Notes under the pieces: generated by a model
What the model was told of the DNA's origin: nothing
Seen by the model: the letters and a program-made list of their open reading frames with translations, nothing else
The model's database searches: none
NCBI GenBank assembly: GCA_026417815.1
Contig: JAOACN010000519.1
Location: forward strand, 1 to 8,895
From: Chloroflexaceae bacterium
GTDB taxonomy: Bacteria; Chloroflexota; Chloroflexia; Chloroflexales; Chloroflexaceae
Direction of reading: 5' to 3'
Length of the DNA: 8,895 nucleotides
Program-made: the position numbers and the translations under genes
In this document: one piece after another, positions 1-5,498 of the stretch
Numbering within the stretch: position 1 is the first letter of the stretch
Layout of the letters: each line of letters begins with the position of its first letter

Positions 1-19
1 AGATGTGTATAAGAGACAG
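1..19. other. Tn5 mosaic-end sequencing adapter (non-genomic)
   Basis: The first 19 bases match the hyperactive Tn5 mosaic end (AGATGTGTATAAGAGACAG) used in transposase-based library kits. Its position at the extreme edge and its complete 19-base match show untrimmed adapter, not biology. It supplies a false GTG start and the residues MYKRQ to the first reading frame, so genomic sequence should be taken from about base 20. Confidence 0.96.
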
Positions 20-1159
20 CAGATTGATCCCTACGGCTGGTTCGGGCCCGGCCCGGACCCCTGCGCGGCCTACGCCGGCTGCCTCCCTGGCGAGTGGCTC
101 TGGTCGCCCTCCCTCATCGGCGCCTACAATTTCACTCCGCCTGGCGCCACGGCGCCCCTGCTCACCAGCCGCCTCCCCGGCCCGGACCAGACGCCGCCAG
201 CGGCGGCGATCACCGTCGCTCCGCCGGAGGACCTGCTGTTTGCGGCGGAGTTCGATGGACATCTCGTGCAACGGGTTGGCCGGGGGTTCCCGCAGAGCAG
301 CGGCATACCCCGCTTCGGGCCGGGCCGCGCCGGGCAGGGGCTCGAACCCGGCCCGGCGGAGGTGGCCTATCCCCTCGCCGGCAACCTCGACCCGCGCGCC
401 GGCACGGTGAGCCTCTGGGCCGAACTGCCCGACCGCTACCCCGACGGCGCCGTTCCCCGGCACTACCTGTTCGCCGCCAGCGCCAATCCCCACGACGCCC
501 CGGCGTATCGCGGGACCATGGCCCTCCGCCGCGACAACGCCGGACCTGACGGCGCCCCGGCGTGGGTCTTCTGGACGACGGGTACCACTGAGGCCAGCCG
601 CGATCTGCTCGCCGCGCCCGACACCCTCGGCGCGGGCTGGCACCATCTGGCCATCACCTGGGACGCCAACGGGGGGCGCAAGGCGCTCTACGTGGATGGC
701 GTCCTGGCGGCGGAGACACAGGGAGTCGAATTGCCCACGGAACTGGGCGAGGTGTTGCGACTGGGGCGTTTTGCGGCGGGAGGGCGGCACAGTGGCGCGC
801 GCCTGGACGACCTGGCGATCTACAACCGCGCCCTGGGTCCGGCGGAGATCGCGGCGCTGGCCGGAGCGTCGCCCGGGGACACCCCGGCGGTGGTGCGGCT
901 CAGCGAGCGCGCGGTGCGCATTGACACCAACGCCCTCGATGACCAGGGCGGGATCATGGCCGTGCAGTTCGGGCTGAACGGCATCTTCGAGGACCCGCAA
1001 CCTTACTACGACGCCTACCGCTGGACCCTGCCGGTCAGCGAGGGGCGGCACGTGCTGGCGGTACGCTTCAGCGACCGGTCAGGGAACAGCACGACACTCA
1101 CCCGGACCATCGAACTGAACAGCCACCAACTGGTGTATGTGCCCTTGCTGCGTCGCTGA
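20..1159 (+). CDS. LamG / concanavalin A-like lectin domain secreted protein, 5' truncated
   Basis: This is the C-terminal 379 residues of a larger, probably exported protein; the N-terminus and any signal peptide lie off the contig, and the apparent start is adapter. Residues about 71-283 read as a LamG (concanavalin A-like jelly-roll) domain: GTVSLWAEL near 128, GWHHLAITWD near 206, LYVDGVLAAE near 223, and RLDDLAIYNRALGPAEI near 261. These are the usual strand signatures of LamG_3-type modules, which bind carbohydrate or protein outside the cell. Residues about 287-366 look like a small Ig/fibronectin-like module (VRFSDRSGNS near 348). The protein ends in VYVPLLRR; a similar hydrophobic-Pro-Leu-basic tail recurs, to my knowledge, on many Chloroflexota secreted proteins, and may be a sorting signal (inference). 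No catalytic residues are evident, so ligand and substrate are unknown. It converges with the sigma factor gene downstream. Confidence 0.85.
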   Translation, partial: QIDPYGWFGPGPDPCAAYAGCLPGEWLWSPSLIGAYNFTPPGATAPLLTSRLPGPDQTPPAAAITVAPPEDLLFAAEFDGHLVQRVGRGFPQSSGIPRFGPGRAGQGLEPGPAEVAYPLAGNLDPRAGTVSLWAELPDRYPDGAVPRHYLFAASANPHDAPAYRGTMALRRDNAGPDGAPAWVFWTTGTTEASRDLLAAPDTLGAGWHHLAITWDANGGRKALYVDGVLAAETQGVELPTELGEVLRLGRFAAGGRHSGARLDDLAIYNRALGPAEIAALAGASPGDTPAVVRLSERAVRIDTNALDDQGGIMAVQFGLNGIFEDPQPYYDAYRWTLPVSEGRHVLAVRFSDRSGNSTTLTRTIELNSHQLVYVPLLRR

Positions 1160-1285
1160 AGAGAACACTACGGCGAGCAGGGCCGGGTGAACCTGGCCAT
1201 CCTCACCCGTTGCATACCAGACAGTCATACGCATGGCGCACAACGCCGCGATGAAAACCGACCCCCCTGCCCCCGTACGGCCACA

Positions 1286-1328
1286 GCGGGCTGCGGCTAC
1301 CCGCCTATTCTCACCTCAGGGGAGGTGA
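1286..1328. terminator. Hairpins between convergent genes (candidate terminator of the LamG gene)
   Basis: The 219-base gap between the two convergent stop codons contains two small perfect inverted repeats. One pairs GCGGG (1286-1290) with CCCGC (1300-1304). The other pairs TCACCTC (1311-1317) with GAGGTGA (1322-1328) around a four-base loop. Neither is followed by a T-run, so intrinsic termination of the + strand gene is only possible. A weaker GGGTGA/TCACCC pairing (1185-1190 with 1203-1208) lies closer to its stop codon. Confidence 0.35.
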
Positions 1329-1343
1329 CACCCGTGGAAGGAG

Positions 1344-1374
1344 TTTCCTGGGAGGGCCAGGCCCTTCCAGGAAA
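1344..1374 (-). terminator. Near-perfect 15-bp hairpin just after the sigma factor stop
   Basis: Bases 1344-1358 pair with 1360-1374 around a central A at 1359, with a single G-T wobble (1352/1366). In RNA the innermost pairs would open to form the loop. The hairpin begins four bases past the sigma factor stop codon (1379-1381) on the minus strand. There is no T-tract after it in that direction (CTCCTTCC follows), so it may be a T-less terminator or an RNA 3'-end stabiliser. The near-symmetry means it would also fold in + strand transcripts. Confidence 0.6.
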
Positions 1375-1378
1375 ACCC

Positions 1379-2455
1379 TCAATCCAGGTATCCCTGGAGG
1401 CGCGTCCCTACACTGGGATGGCGCAGGCGGCGCAGAGCCTCGGCCTCGATCTGGCGGGTGCGCTCGCGGGTAATACCGAAGGCGACCCCGACCTCTTCGA
1501 GGGTGCGACGCTGGCCATCAATCAACCCGTAGCGCAACTGCAAGATCTTGCGCTCACGTTCCGGAAGATCGTTGAGGGCGGCATTCAACTCAGCGTGGAG
1601 CATGTTCGCCGCCGCGATCTCCATGGGCGTTTCCTGATTCTCATCGGCGAGAAGTTCGCCGACACGGCCCTCACTCTCGTAGTTGAGCGGCTGTTCGAGC
1701 GAAACCGGCTGGGTCGAAGCCCGCAGCAGGCGCTTCACCTTGCGCAGACTCATGCCCATTGCGTGGGCAATCTCTTCAGGCGTCGGCTCGCGCTCGAGTT
1801 GCTGCTCCAACTGGTAAATCGCGCGGCGCAGATGGACAATCGACTCGCTCAGATGCACCGGCAAACGGATGAGGCGGCTCTGTTCGGCGATCGAGCGTGT
1901 CACCGCCTGGCGGATCCACCAGGTCGCGTAGGTGCTGAAACGGTTGCCCTTGGTGTAGTCAAACTTTTCGACGGCGCGCATCAGGCCGATGTTGCCTTCC
2001 TGGACCAGATCCATGAAAGCCATCGGGCTGCCGATATATTTCTTCGCCACGCTGACCACCAGGCGCAGATTGGCCTGGATCAGCTTGCGCCGGGCGTCCT
2101 CACCGCGAGCGACGTCCTGCTCAAGGCGGAAGCGTTCCTGACCCGAGGCATACTCCTCGTTGTTGAGGCGCTGGCGCGCTTCCTTGCCACGGGCAATTTT
2201 CATGGCCAGGTCGCGCTCTTCTTCCGCCGTCAACAACGGAACCTGCCCGATCTCCTGCAGGTACAACTGTACCGAGTCCTCAACCGGCTCGATGTCCGCA
2301 GCCTCAGGTTCCTCGACTTCAAGCTCAAGCTCTTCGGCTTCAAGCTCGACCTCTTCGGCGTCCCACTCCTCGGTCTCCTCCGGCTCGGCGGTGGAGGAGT
2401 TGAACGCCAGAGACTCATCAGCATCGCTTTCTGTGGATCGGCGAAAGACCTTCAC
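1379..2455 (-). CDS. RNA polymerase sigma factor, sigma-70 family, primary type (SigA/RpoD-like)
   Basis: 358 residues, close to the length of SigA-type factors. It directs core RNA polymerase to -35/-10 promoters. In order: an acidic N-terminal segment (about 11-60) in place of a recognisable region 1.1; region 1.2 at 60-93 (DSVQLYLQEIGQVPLL); region 2 at about 123-193 with NLRLVVSVAKKY, DLVQEGNIGL (149-158) and the melting/-10 helix FSTYATWWIRQAVTRSI (173-189); region 3 at about 201-280 (REPTPEEIA, QPVSLEQPL); region 4 at about 294-346 with RTLEEVG and TRERTRQIEAEALRRLRHP. It ends TRLQGYLD, matching the SigA-type end. The start is GTG at 2455, chosen because AGGAGA (2463-2468) lies seven bases upstream and the frame is acidic from there on. 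T333 replaces the usual Ile of TRERIRQIE. It has its own TTGACA promoter. Regions 1.2 to 4.2 fit group 1 or group 2; I cannot tell whether this is the essential housekeeping factor, so no symbol is given. Confidence 0.95.
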   Translation of the reverse strand: MKVFRRSTESDADESLAFNSSTAEPEETEEWDAEEVELEAEELELEVEEPEAADIEPVEDSVQLYLQEIGQVPLLTAEEERDLAMKIARGKEARQRLNNEEYASGQERFRLEQDVARGEDARRKLIQANLRLVVSVAKKYIGSPMAFMDLVQEGNIGLMRAVEKFDYTKGNRFSTYATWWIRQAVTRSIAEQSRLIRLPVHLSESIVHLRRAIYQLEQQLEREPTPEEIAHAMGMSLRKVKRLLRASTQPVSLEQPLNYESEGRVGELLADENQETPMEIAAANMLHAELNAALNDLPERERKILQLRYGLIDGQRRTLEEVGVAFGITRERTRQIEAEALRRLRHPSVGTRLQGYLD

Positions 2456-2607
2456 GGTTCACTCTCCTGAATGTTGCAGGCGGAGCCAATACACAACAGG
2501 GACGGTCCATTGGCGCCGTTGCCGGAGCGGTACCGCTTTGCGGAGCGGAGGATCACCTGATGCTTTTGATCGGAGACATCTGGAGCCTCAACCATTGAAG
2601 CAACCCT

Positions 2608-2636
2608 ATTTTCACGTTTTGCACAGGTTTTGTCAA
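2608..2636 (-). promoter_or_regulatory. Sigma-70 promoter of the sigma factor gene
   Basis: On the minus strand a perfect -35 TTGACA (2631-2636) is followed after 17 bases by GAAAAT (2608-2613), which matches TATAAT at four of six positions. Transcription would start near 2601, giving a leader of about 145 bases before the GTG. The leader holds a 12-base palindrome AGCGGTACCGCT (2526-2537) and a repeated GGAGCGG. A GCACAGGT box (2621-2628, + strand) lies in the spacer and could be an operator. The 195-base gap to the upstream gene shows nothing else. Confidence 0.65.
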
Positions 2637-2650
2637 GACCCCAGATGACG

Positions 2651-3379
2651 CTACGCTCCATATTCGTCGGATCTCCATTGATGGGCATCAATGGTCTGGC
2701 CCGTTGGCCCCCGCGGGGGCAGGGCGGCCAGATCAACCGCCGCGGCGGCGACCGTCTCCGGGGCGAGGAGGCCCGAGCGGACCTCGGGCACGGTTTCGCG
2801 CACCAGGCGCGTATCGGCGAAGCCCCCCGGGTGCAGGGCATTGACATTGATCCCGAAGCGGCGTAGATCCCTGGCCATCACCCGCGTGAGGCCGTCAACA
2901 CCACACTTGGCCGCATAGTAGGCGCCGAAGCCAGGGACGGCGATACGTTCGAGTGGCGCGCCAATGGTGATAATGTTGCCGCCGCCAAGTTCGATCATCT
3001 GAGGGATAACGGCGCGGCAGGCGAGAAACGTGCCCTTGAGCAGCGTGTCGAGAACGGCGTCCCACTGGGCTTCGCTGGTCTCGTGAATGGGAGCGCGGAG
3101 GCCAATGCCTGCGCTGGTCACCAGCACGTGAATGGGGCCAAGGGCCTCCTGCGCGGCTGCCACCATCGTGGCGACCTGGTTGGCATCGCGCACATCGGCG
3201 GGCAGAGCCACGGCGCGCCCTCCCTGCTCGGCGATCAGCCAGGCCGTCTCGTCGAGTTCGTCGGCACTGCGGGCGGCAATCGCTACCGCGGCCCCGGCCC
3301 GGGCATAGGCAATGGCAATGGCGCGCCCAAGGCCGCGCCCGCCCCCGGTTATCAGTGCTGTTTTCCCTGTAAGCTTCAC
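2651..3379 (-). CDS. Short-chain dehydrogenase/reductase family protein with altered active site
   Basis: 242 residues, the usual length of a classical SDR (FabG-like Rossmann fold, NAD(P)-dependent oxidoreductase). The cofactor loop TGGGRGLG is at 11-18, ADVRD at 61-65, and the YxxxK pair is Y154/K158 (GAYYAAKCGVDGL). R37 in AARSADEL would suit NADP(H) (inference). Three expected residues are changed: the NNAG motif reads TSAG (88-91), the active-site Asn of the VNLxG motif is Leu113 (DTLLKG), and the catalytic Ser 13 residues before Tyr is Ala141 (TIGAPLERI). The DNA supports these codons (CTG at 3041-3043 and GCG at 2957-2959, read on the minus strand). The C-terminus TGQTIDAHQW lacks the common vDGG. 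It may be a weak, specialised or non-catalytic SDR; the substrate cannot be predicted. The start is GTG at 3379 with AGAGAGG (3386-3392) six bases upstream. It has its own promoter and sits 195 bases upstream of the sigma gene. Confidence 0.9.
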   Translation of the reverse strand: MKLTGKTALITGGGRGLGRAIAIAYARAGAAVAIAARSADELDETAWLIAEQGGRAVALPADVRDANQVATMVAAAQEALGPIHVLVTSAGIGLRAPIHETSEAQWDAVLDTLLKGTFLACRAVIPQMIELGGGNIITIGAPLERIAVPGFGAYYAAKCGVDGLTRVMARDLRRFGINVNALHPGGFADTRLVRETVPEVRSGLLAPETVAAAAVDLAALPPRGPTGQTIDAHQWRSDEYGA

Positions 3380-3426
3380 GCTGGACCTCTCTCACCGTGC
3401 AATACCTGTGCAAATCATTTGCAATA

Positions 3427-3455
3427 GTTGTACCACACCTGTGCCGGTTTGACTA
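3427..3455 (-). promoter_or_regulatory. Promoter of the SDR gene with AT-rich upstream tracts
   Basis: On the minus strand TAGTCA (3450-3455) and TACAAC (3427-3432) are separated by 17 bases, each matching consensus at four of six positions. A-tracts at 3466-3471 and 3486-3491 lie about one to two helical turns upstream of the -35 and could act as an UP element; they also form an AT-rich inverted repeat (3467-3474 with 3483-3490). GCACAGGT boxes on the minus strand overlap the spacer (3437-3444) and the likely transcribed start region (3404-3411). Confidence 0.5.
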
Positions 3456-3540
3456 GACCCGCGGCGAAAAATGAGAGGGCTTTCATTTTTTCACGGAACT
3501 GCCTGCGGGGAGAGTCTGGGGAATGCGGTCCCAACAGCGG

Positions 3541-3840
3541 TTAGAGAGGTGGGGGGAAACCGAGTTTCCCCATCCCCCTGTCCGACAGGAGGCCGCCAGC
3601 GGCCTCAACGCCGGTTGGGTATGGGGAAACCCGGTTGCCCCACATCCCCGCCCGGAGGGTACAAGGCGTCTCGAAGCCGGTTGGCCGGGTTCGGGGAAAC
3701 CCGGTTGCCCCACGCCCCTGCCCGAAGGGCGCAAGCCGCCTCTACGCCGGTTGGCCGGGTTCGGGGAAACCCGGTTGCCCCCTATCCCAGCCCGAAGGGA
3801 AATGCTTTAGCGCAACCCTCCGGGTTGCGCTATAAAATGG
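3541..3840. repeat. Tandem hairpin repeat, exact 70-bp period, four copies
   Basis: Core hairpins begin at 3553, 3623, 3693 and 3763, exactly 70 bases apart. Copies two to four share GGGGAAACCCGGTTGCCCC (one A-G mismatch in the stem); copy one is GGGGAAAC / GTTTCCCC with a perfect 8-bp stem. Copies three and four are identical for 36 bases (3676-3711 and 3746-3781). Each unit carries a second small stem after the core: CCTGT/ACAGG in the first, and CCC-GRA-GGG in the others (GCCC-GAA-GGGC in copy three). A decayed fifth core may start at 3838. Because 70 is not a multiple of three, all three + frames stay open with the same glycine/proline-rich peptide, which marks these as repeat-driven and not genes. 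This fills most of the gap between the SDR promoter and the polyprenyl synthase. Confidence 0.85.
3808..3832 (-). terminator. 11-bp hairpin downstream of the polyprenyl synthase gene
   Basis: TAGCGCAACCC (3808-3818) pairs perfectly with GGGTTGCGCTA (3822-3832) around a three-base loop. It lies 37 bases past the stop of the minus-strand polyprenyl synthase. In that direction it is followed by AAGCATTTCCC, a weak T-rich stretch, so termination is likely but not certain. Confidence 0.5.
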
Positions 3841-3869
3841 GGAACCTGCCAGGCTCTGGATAGAAGCGA

Positions 3870-4949
3870 TCAGGCCTCGCGGCTGACCACGAAGCAGGCG
3901 ATGTCTTCCAGGGTCTGTAGCGCCACCGAGGGGGGAAATCCAGCCAGCTGGTCGTTGGCGCGAGCCACGAAGCGCCGCGCCTCGTCCATGGCCGCCTCGA
4001 CGCCGCCGGCGGCGATCACTTCATTGACGGCGGCGCGCACCTGGTTCTCGGTGGGGTTGTTGTGGGCCACGATGGCCCGGAGATGTGGGCTATCGCTGCG
4101 GGCCAGGGCGTAAATCAGCGGCAGGGTGATCGTGCCCTGACGGAGGTCATTGCCAGCGGGCTTGCCGAGGGTCCGTTCGTCACCGATAAAGTCGAGCACG
4201 TCATCAACGATCTGGAAGGCCATGCCCAGATCGAAGCCGTAGCGCCCCAGGGCGGCAATCTGGGCGTCGCTGCCGCCGCCAGCGGCCATGCCCGCCTTAC
4301 AGGCCGCCTCGAAGAGCGAGGCCGTCTTGGCCCCGGTTTTGTAGAAGTACTGGTGGAGGGCCTCATCGAGCGGTTCGGCCACGAGTACCGGGCTAAGTTC
4401 GCCCTCAACAATGGTTTGCACCGCCTGGGCGTAATACGTGATAATGCGCGGATCGGGGCTGAGGGCCATTTCGCCCGCGGCCAGGGCGAAGAAATGGTCG
4501 CCAACCATCAGGGCGACGTCGTTGTCCCAGCGGGCATGCACGGTGACCTGGCCCCGACGACGCGCCGCCTGGTCCACCAGGTCATCATGCACCAGGGAAG
4601 CCGCCTGGATAAGTTCGACGGCGGCCGCGGCGTGGATGACGCGAGACAGATGGTAGACGCCGAGCCGGGCGGCCAGGAGGGCCAGCGCGGCGCGGAGCCG
4701 CTTGCCGCCGGCGCGCACGGTGTAGGTGCTGGCGCTGGCGATCAGCTCCGAGCGCGAGGCCGCCCGGCGTAGCAATAACTCTTCGACGGCGAGGAGATCA
4801 GGAATAAGATCTGCCCGGGTAAACAGTTCGGTCAATCCGGCAACCTGGCCGGTAGATAGTGAGCGTGACAACGTCTCGGCGCCGCTTATCCGGGCGCCAA
4901 GGGCCACGGCGCTCTCGGTCGCCGGAGAATGGGTATGGTGCCCAGCCAT
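3870..4949 (-). CDS. Long-chain all-trans polyprenyl diphosphate synthase
   Basis: 359 residues, a trans-isoprenyl diphosphate synthase that extends an allylic diphosphate with isopentenyl diphosphate, using Mg2+. Seen: GGKRLR (81-86), the first Asp-rich motif DDLVD (122-126) followed by RRRG (130-133), KTGAKTA (204-210), the second Asp-rich motif QIVDDVLD (246-253), and GKPAGNDLRQG (262-272) before TLPLIYAL. Residues before the first motif are small (Ala117, Ser118), not the aromatic pair of short-chain farnesyl synthases, so a long product (about C35-C50, e.g. a menaquinone side chain) is inferred. The first 45 residues are a variable extension. The start ATG at 4949 has AGAGGAA (4957-4963) seven bases upstream. 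It has its own strong promoter and no pathway neighbours here. Exact chain length, and thus a symbol such as hepT or ispB, cannot be decided from the sequence. Confidence 0.93.
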   Translation of the reverse strand: MAGHHTHSPATESAVALGARISGAETLSRSLSTGQVAGLTELFTRADLIPDLLAVEELLLRRAASRSELIASASTYTVRAGGKRLRAALALLAARLGVYHLSRVIHAAAAVELIQAASLVHDDLVDQAARRRGQVTVHARWDNDVALMVGDHFFALAAGEMALSPDPRIITYYAQAVQTIVEGELSPVLVAEPLDEALHQYFYKTGAKTASLFEAACKAGMAAGGGSDAQIAALGRYGFDLGMAFQIVDDVLDFIGDERTLGKPAGNDLRQGTITLPLIYALARSDSPHLRAIVAHNNPTENQVRAAVNEVIAAGGVEAAMDEARRFVARANDQLAGFPPSVALQTLEDIACFVVSREA

Positions 4950-5052
4950 CAGGCTGTTCCTCTTCTAGGGCCTGTCGGCGATCGGAGCGGTTCCTGGGCA
5001 GACACAGGCAAAGTGAGGAGAACACCCGCTTGTGATTTTCGCCACGAACTGC

Positions 5053-5080
5053 ACTATAGCACATTCCAGGCCAGTGTCAA
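5053..5080 (-). promoter_or_regulatory. Strong promoter of the polyprenyl synthase gene
   Basis: On the minus strand a perfect -35 TTGACA (5075-5080) and TATAGT (5053-5058, five of six) are separated by 16 bases, with an extended -10 TG one base before the hexamer. Transcription would begin near 5046, leaving a leader of about 100 bases. It is the best sigma-70 match in the window and is divergent to the ECF operon promoters. Confidence 0.75.
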
Positions 5081-5122
5081 GCCGAATCAGGGCGGCAGGT
5101 GATGCACACCTTCCTATCAATA

Positions 5123-5138
5123 CTTTGCACAAGTTTGC
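5123..5138 (+). promoter_or_regulatory. TTTGCACA-type box in the divergent control region
   Basis: CTTTGCACAAGTTTGC matches the 16-base box at 2617-2632 at 12 of 16 positions. It lies between the polyprenyl synthase promoter and the first ECF promoter-like site. Its weaker match makes this a candidate operator only. Confidence 0.25.
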
Positions 5139-5151
5139 CGCGGCTGTCTGT

Positions 5152-5181
5152 AACCTGCAACACGCTGTATCCATATAATAC
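5152..5181 (+). promoter_or_regulatory. Distal promoter-like site upstream of the ECF operon
   Basis: AACCTGC (5152-5158) is followed by a perfect -10 TATAAT (5174-5179), both continuing in a pattern repeated at 5387-5416. The -35 does not resemble TTGACA. If active, transcription would start near 5187 and give a leader of about 310 bases. Confidence 0.45.
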
Positions 5182-5189
5182 CGCATGCT

Positions 5190-5386
5190 GGCCGTCTGTG
5201 CCCAGGCCTCACTGGCAGGGCCGACGCAGCCTCCGCCTCTGGCAGGGGGGCCCGGGGCGGCGTAGCCGCCCGACAGGAACGGTGAATGGTGGTCGTGGCG
5301 CCGTAGCCGCCAGAATCAATGCTCCACCTGGAGTTTGGGGCCGTCCCCGACGATCGTGCATCAGCGCAGACCTCACGGGTCGGGCC
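5190..5386 (+). other. GC-rich, gene-free leader region with a repeated GGCGnCGTAGCCGCC
   Basis: No gene is supported here. A 15-base word GGCGSCGTAGCCGCC occurs at 5256-5270 and 5297-5311. The first copy is a perfect 6-bp hairpin around GTA; the second is imperfect. The segment lies between two promoter-like sites, so it could be an RNA leader or a short transcript, but I see no riboswitch or terminator that I recognise. Confidence 0.4.
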
Positions 5387-5416
5387 AACCTGCGAGGCGC
5401 TGGTCGTGTATAATAC
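5387..5416 (+). promoter_or_regulatory. Proximal promoter of the ECF sigma / anti-sigma operon
   Basis: A perfect TATAAT (5409-5414) lies 85 bases before the TTG start. At the -35 position is CCAACCTGC instead of TTGACA. The AAC within it recalls the -35 of ECF-dependent promoters, and CGTGTA (5405-5410) overlaps the -10, so autoregulation by the downstream sigma factor is possible (inference). It shares AACCTGC, CGCTG and TATAATAC, at the same spacing, with 5152-5181. Confidence 0.5.
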
Positions 5417-5498
5417 TGCTTGCCTTCACCCGCAGCGGCGCGCGTGGCGATACATCCACAACGCCGTGTAACTGCGTATTATTTCCAGAGGGGCTCAC

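Noticed and set aside
1187..2470. A 427-residue open frame on the + strand
   Set aside because: It lies opposite the sigma factor, whose regions 1.2 to 4.2 are intact on the minus strand. High GC content leaves the complementary frame open, and its translation has no recognisable domain.
3541..3840. CRISPR array
   Set aside because: The regular spacing is suggestive, but the sequence between cores is itself conserved between copies (36 identical bases in copies three and four, and the CCC-GRA-GGG stems), so there are no unique spacers.
3471..3863. Three overlapping + strand frames with a repeated glycine/proline-rich peptide
   Set aside because: The peptide recurs in all three frames because the DNA repeat has a 70-base period, which shifts frame each time. 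There are no ribosome sites, and the hairpins explain the sequence better.
4062..4772. A 236-residue + strand frame opposite the polyprenyl synthase
   Set aside because: The minus strand encodes both Asp-rich motifs in order; the opposite frame is a GC-driven shadow without a known domain.
5190..5386. A known riboswitch or structured RNA class
   Set aside because: Only short inverted repeats are visible; I could not match any conserved riboswitch core.
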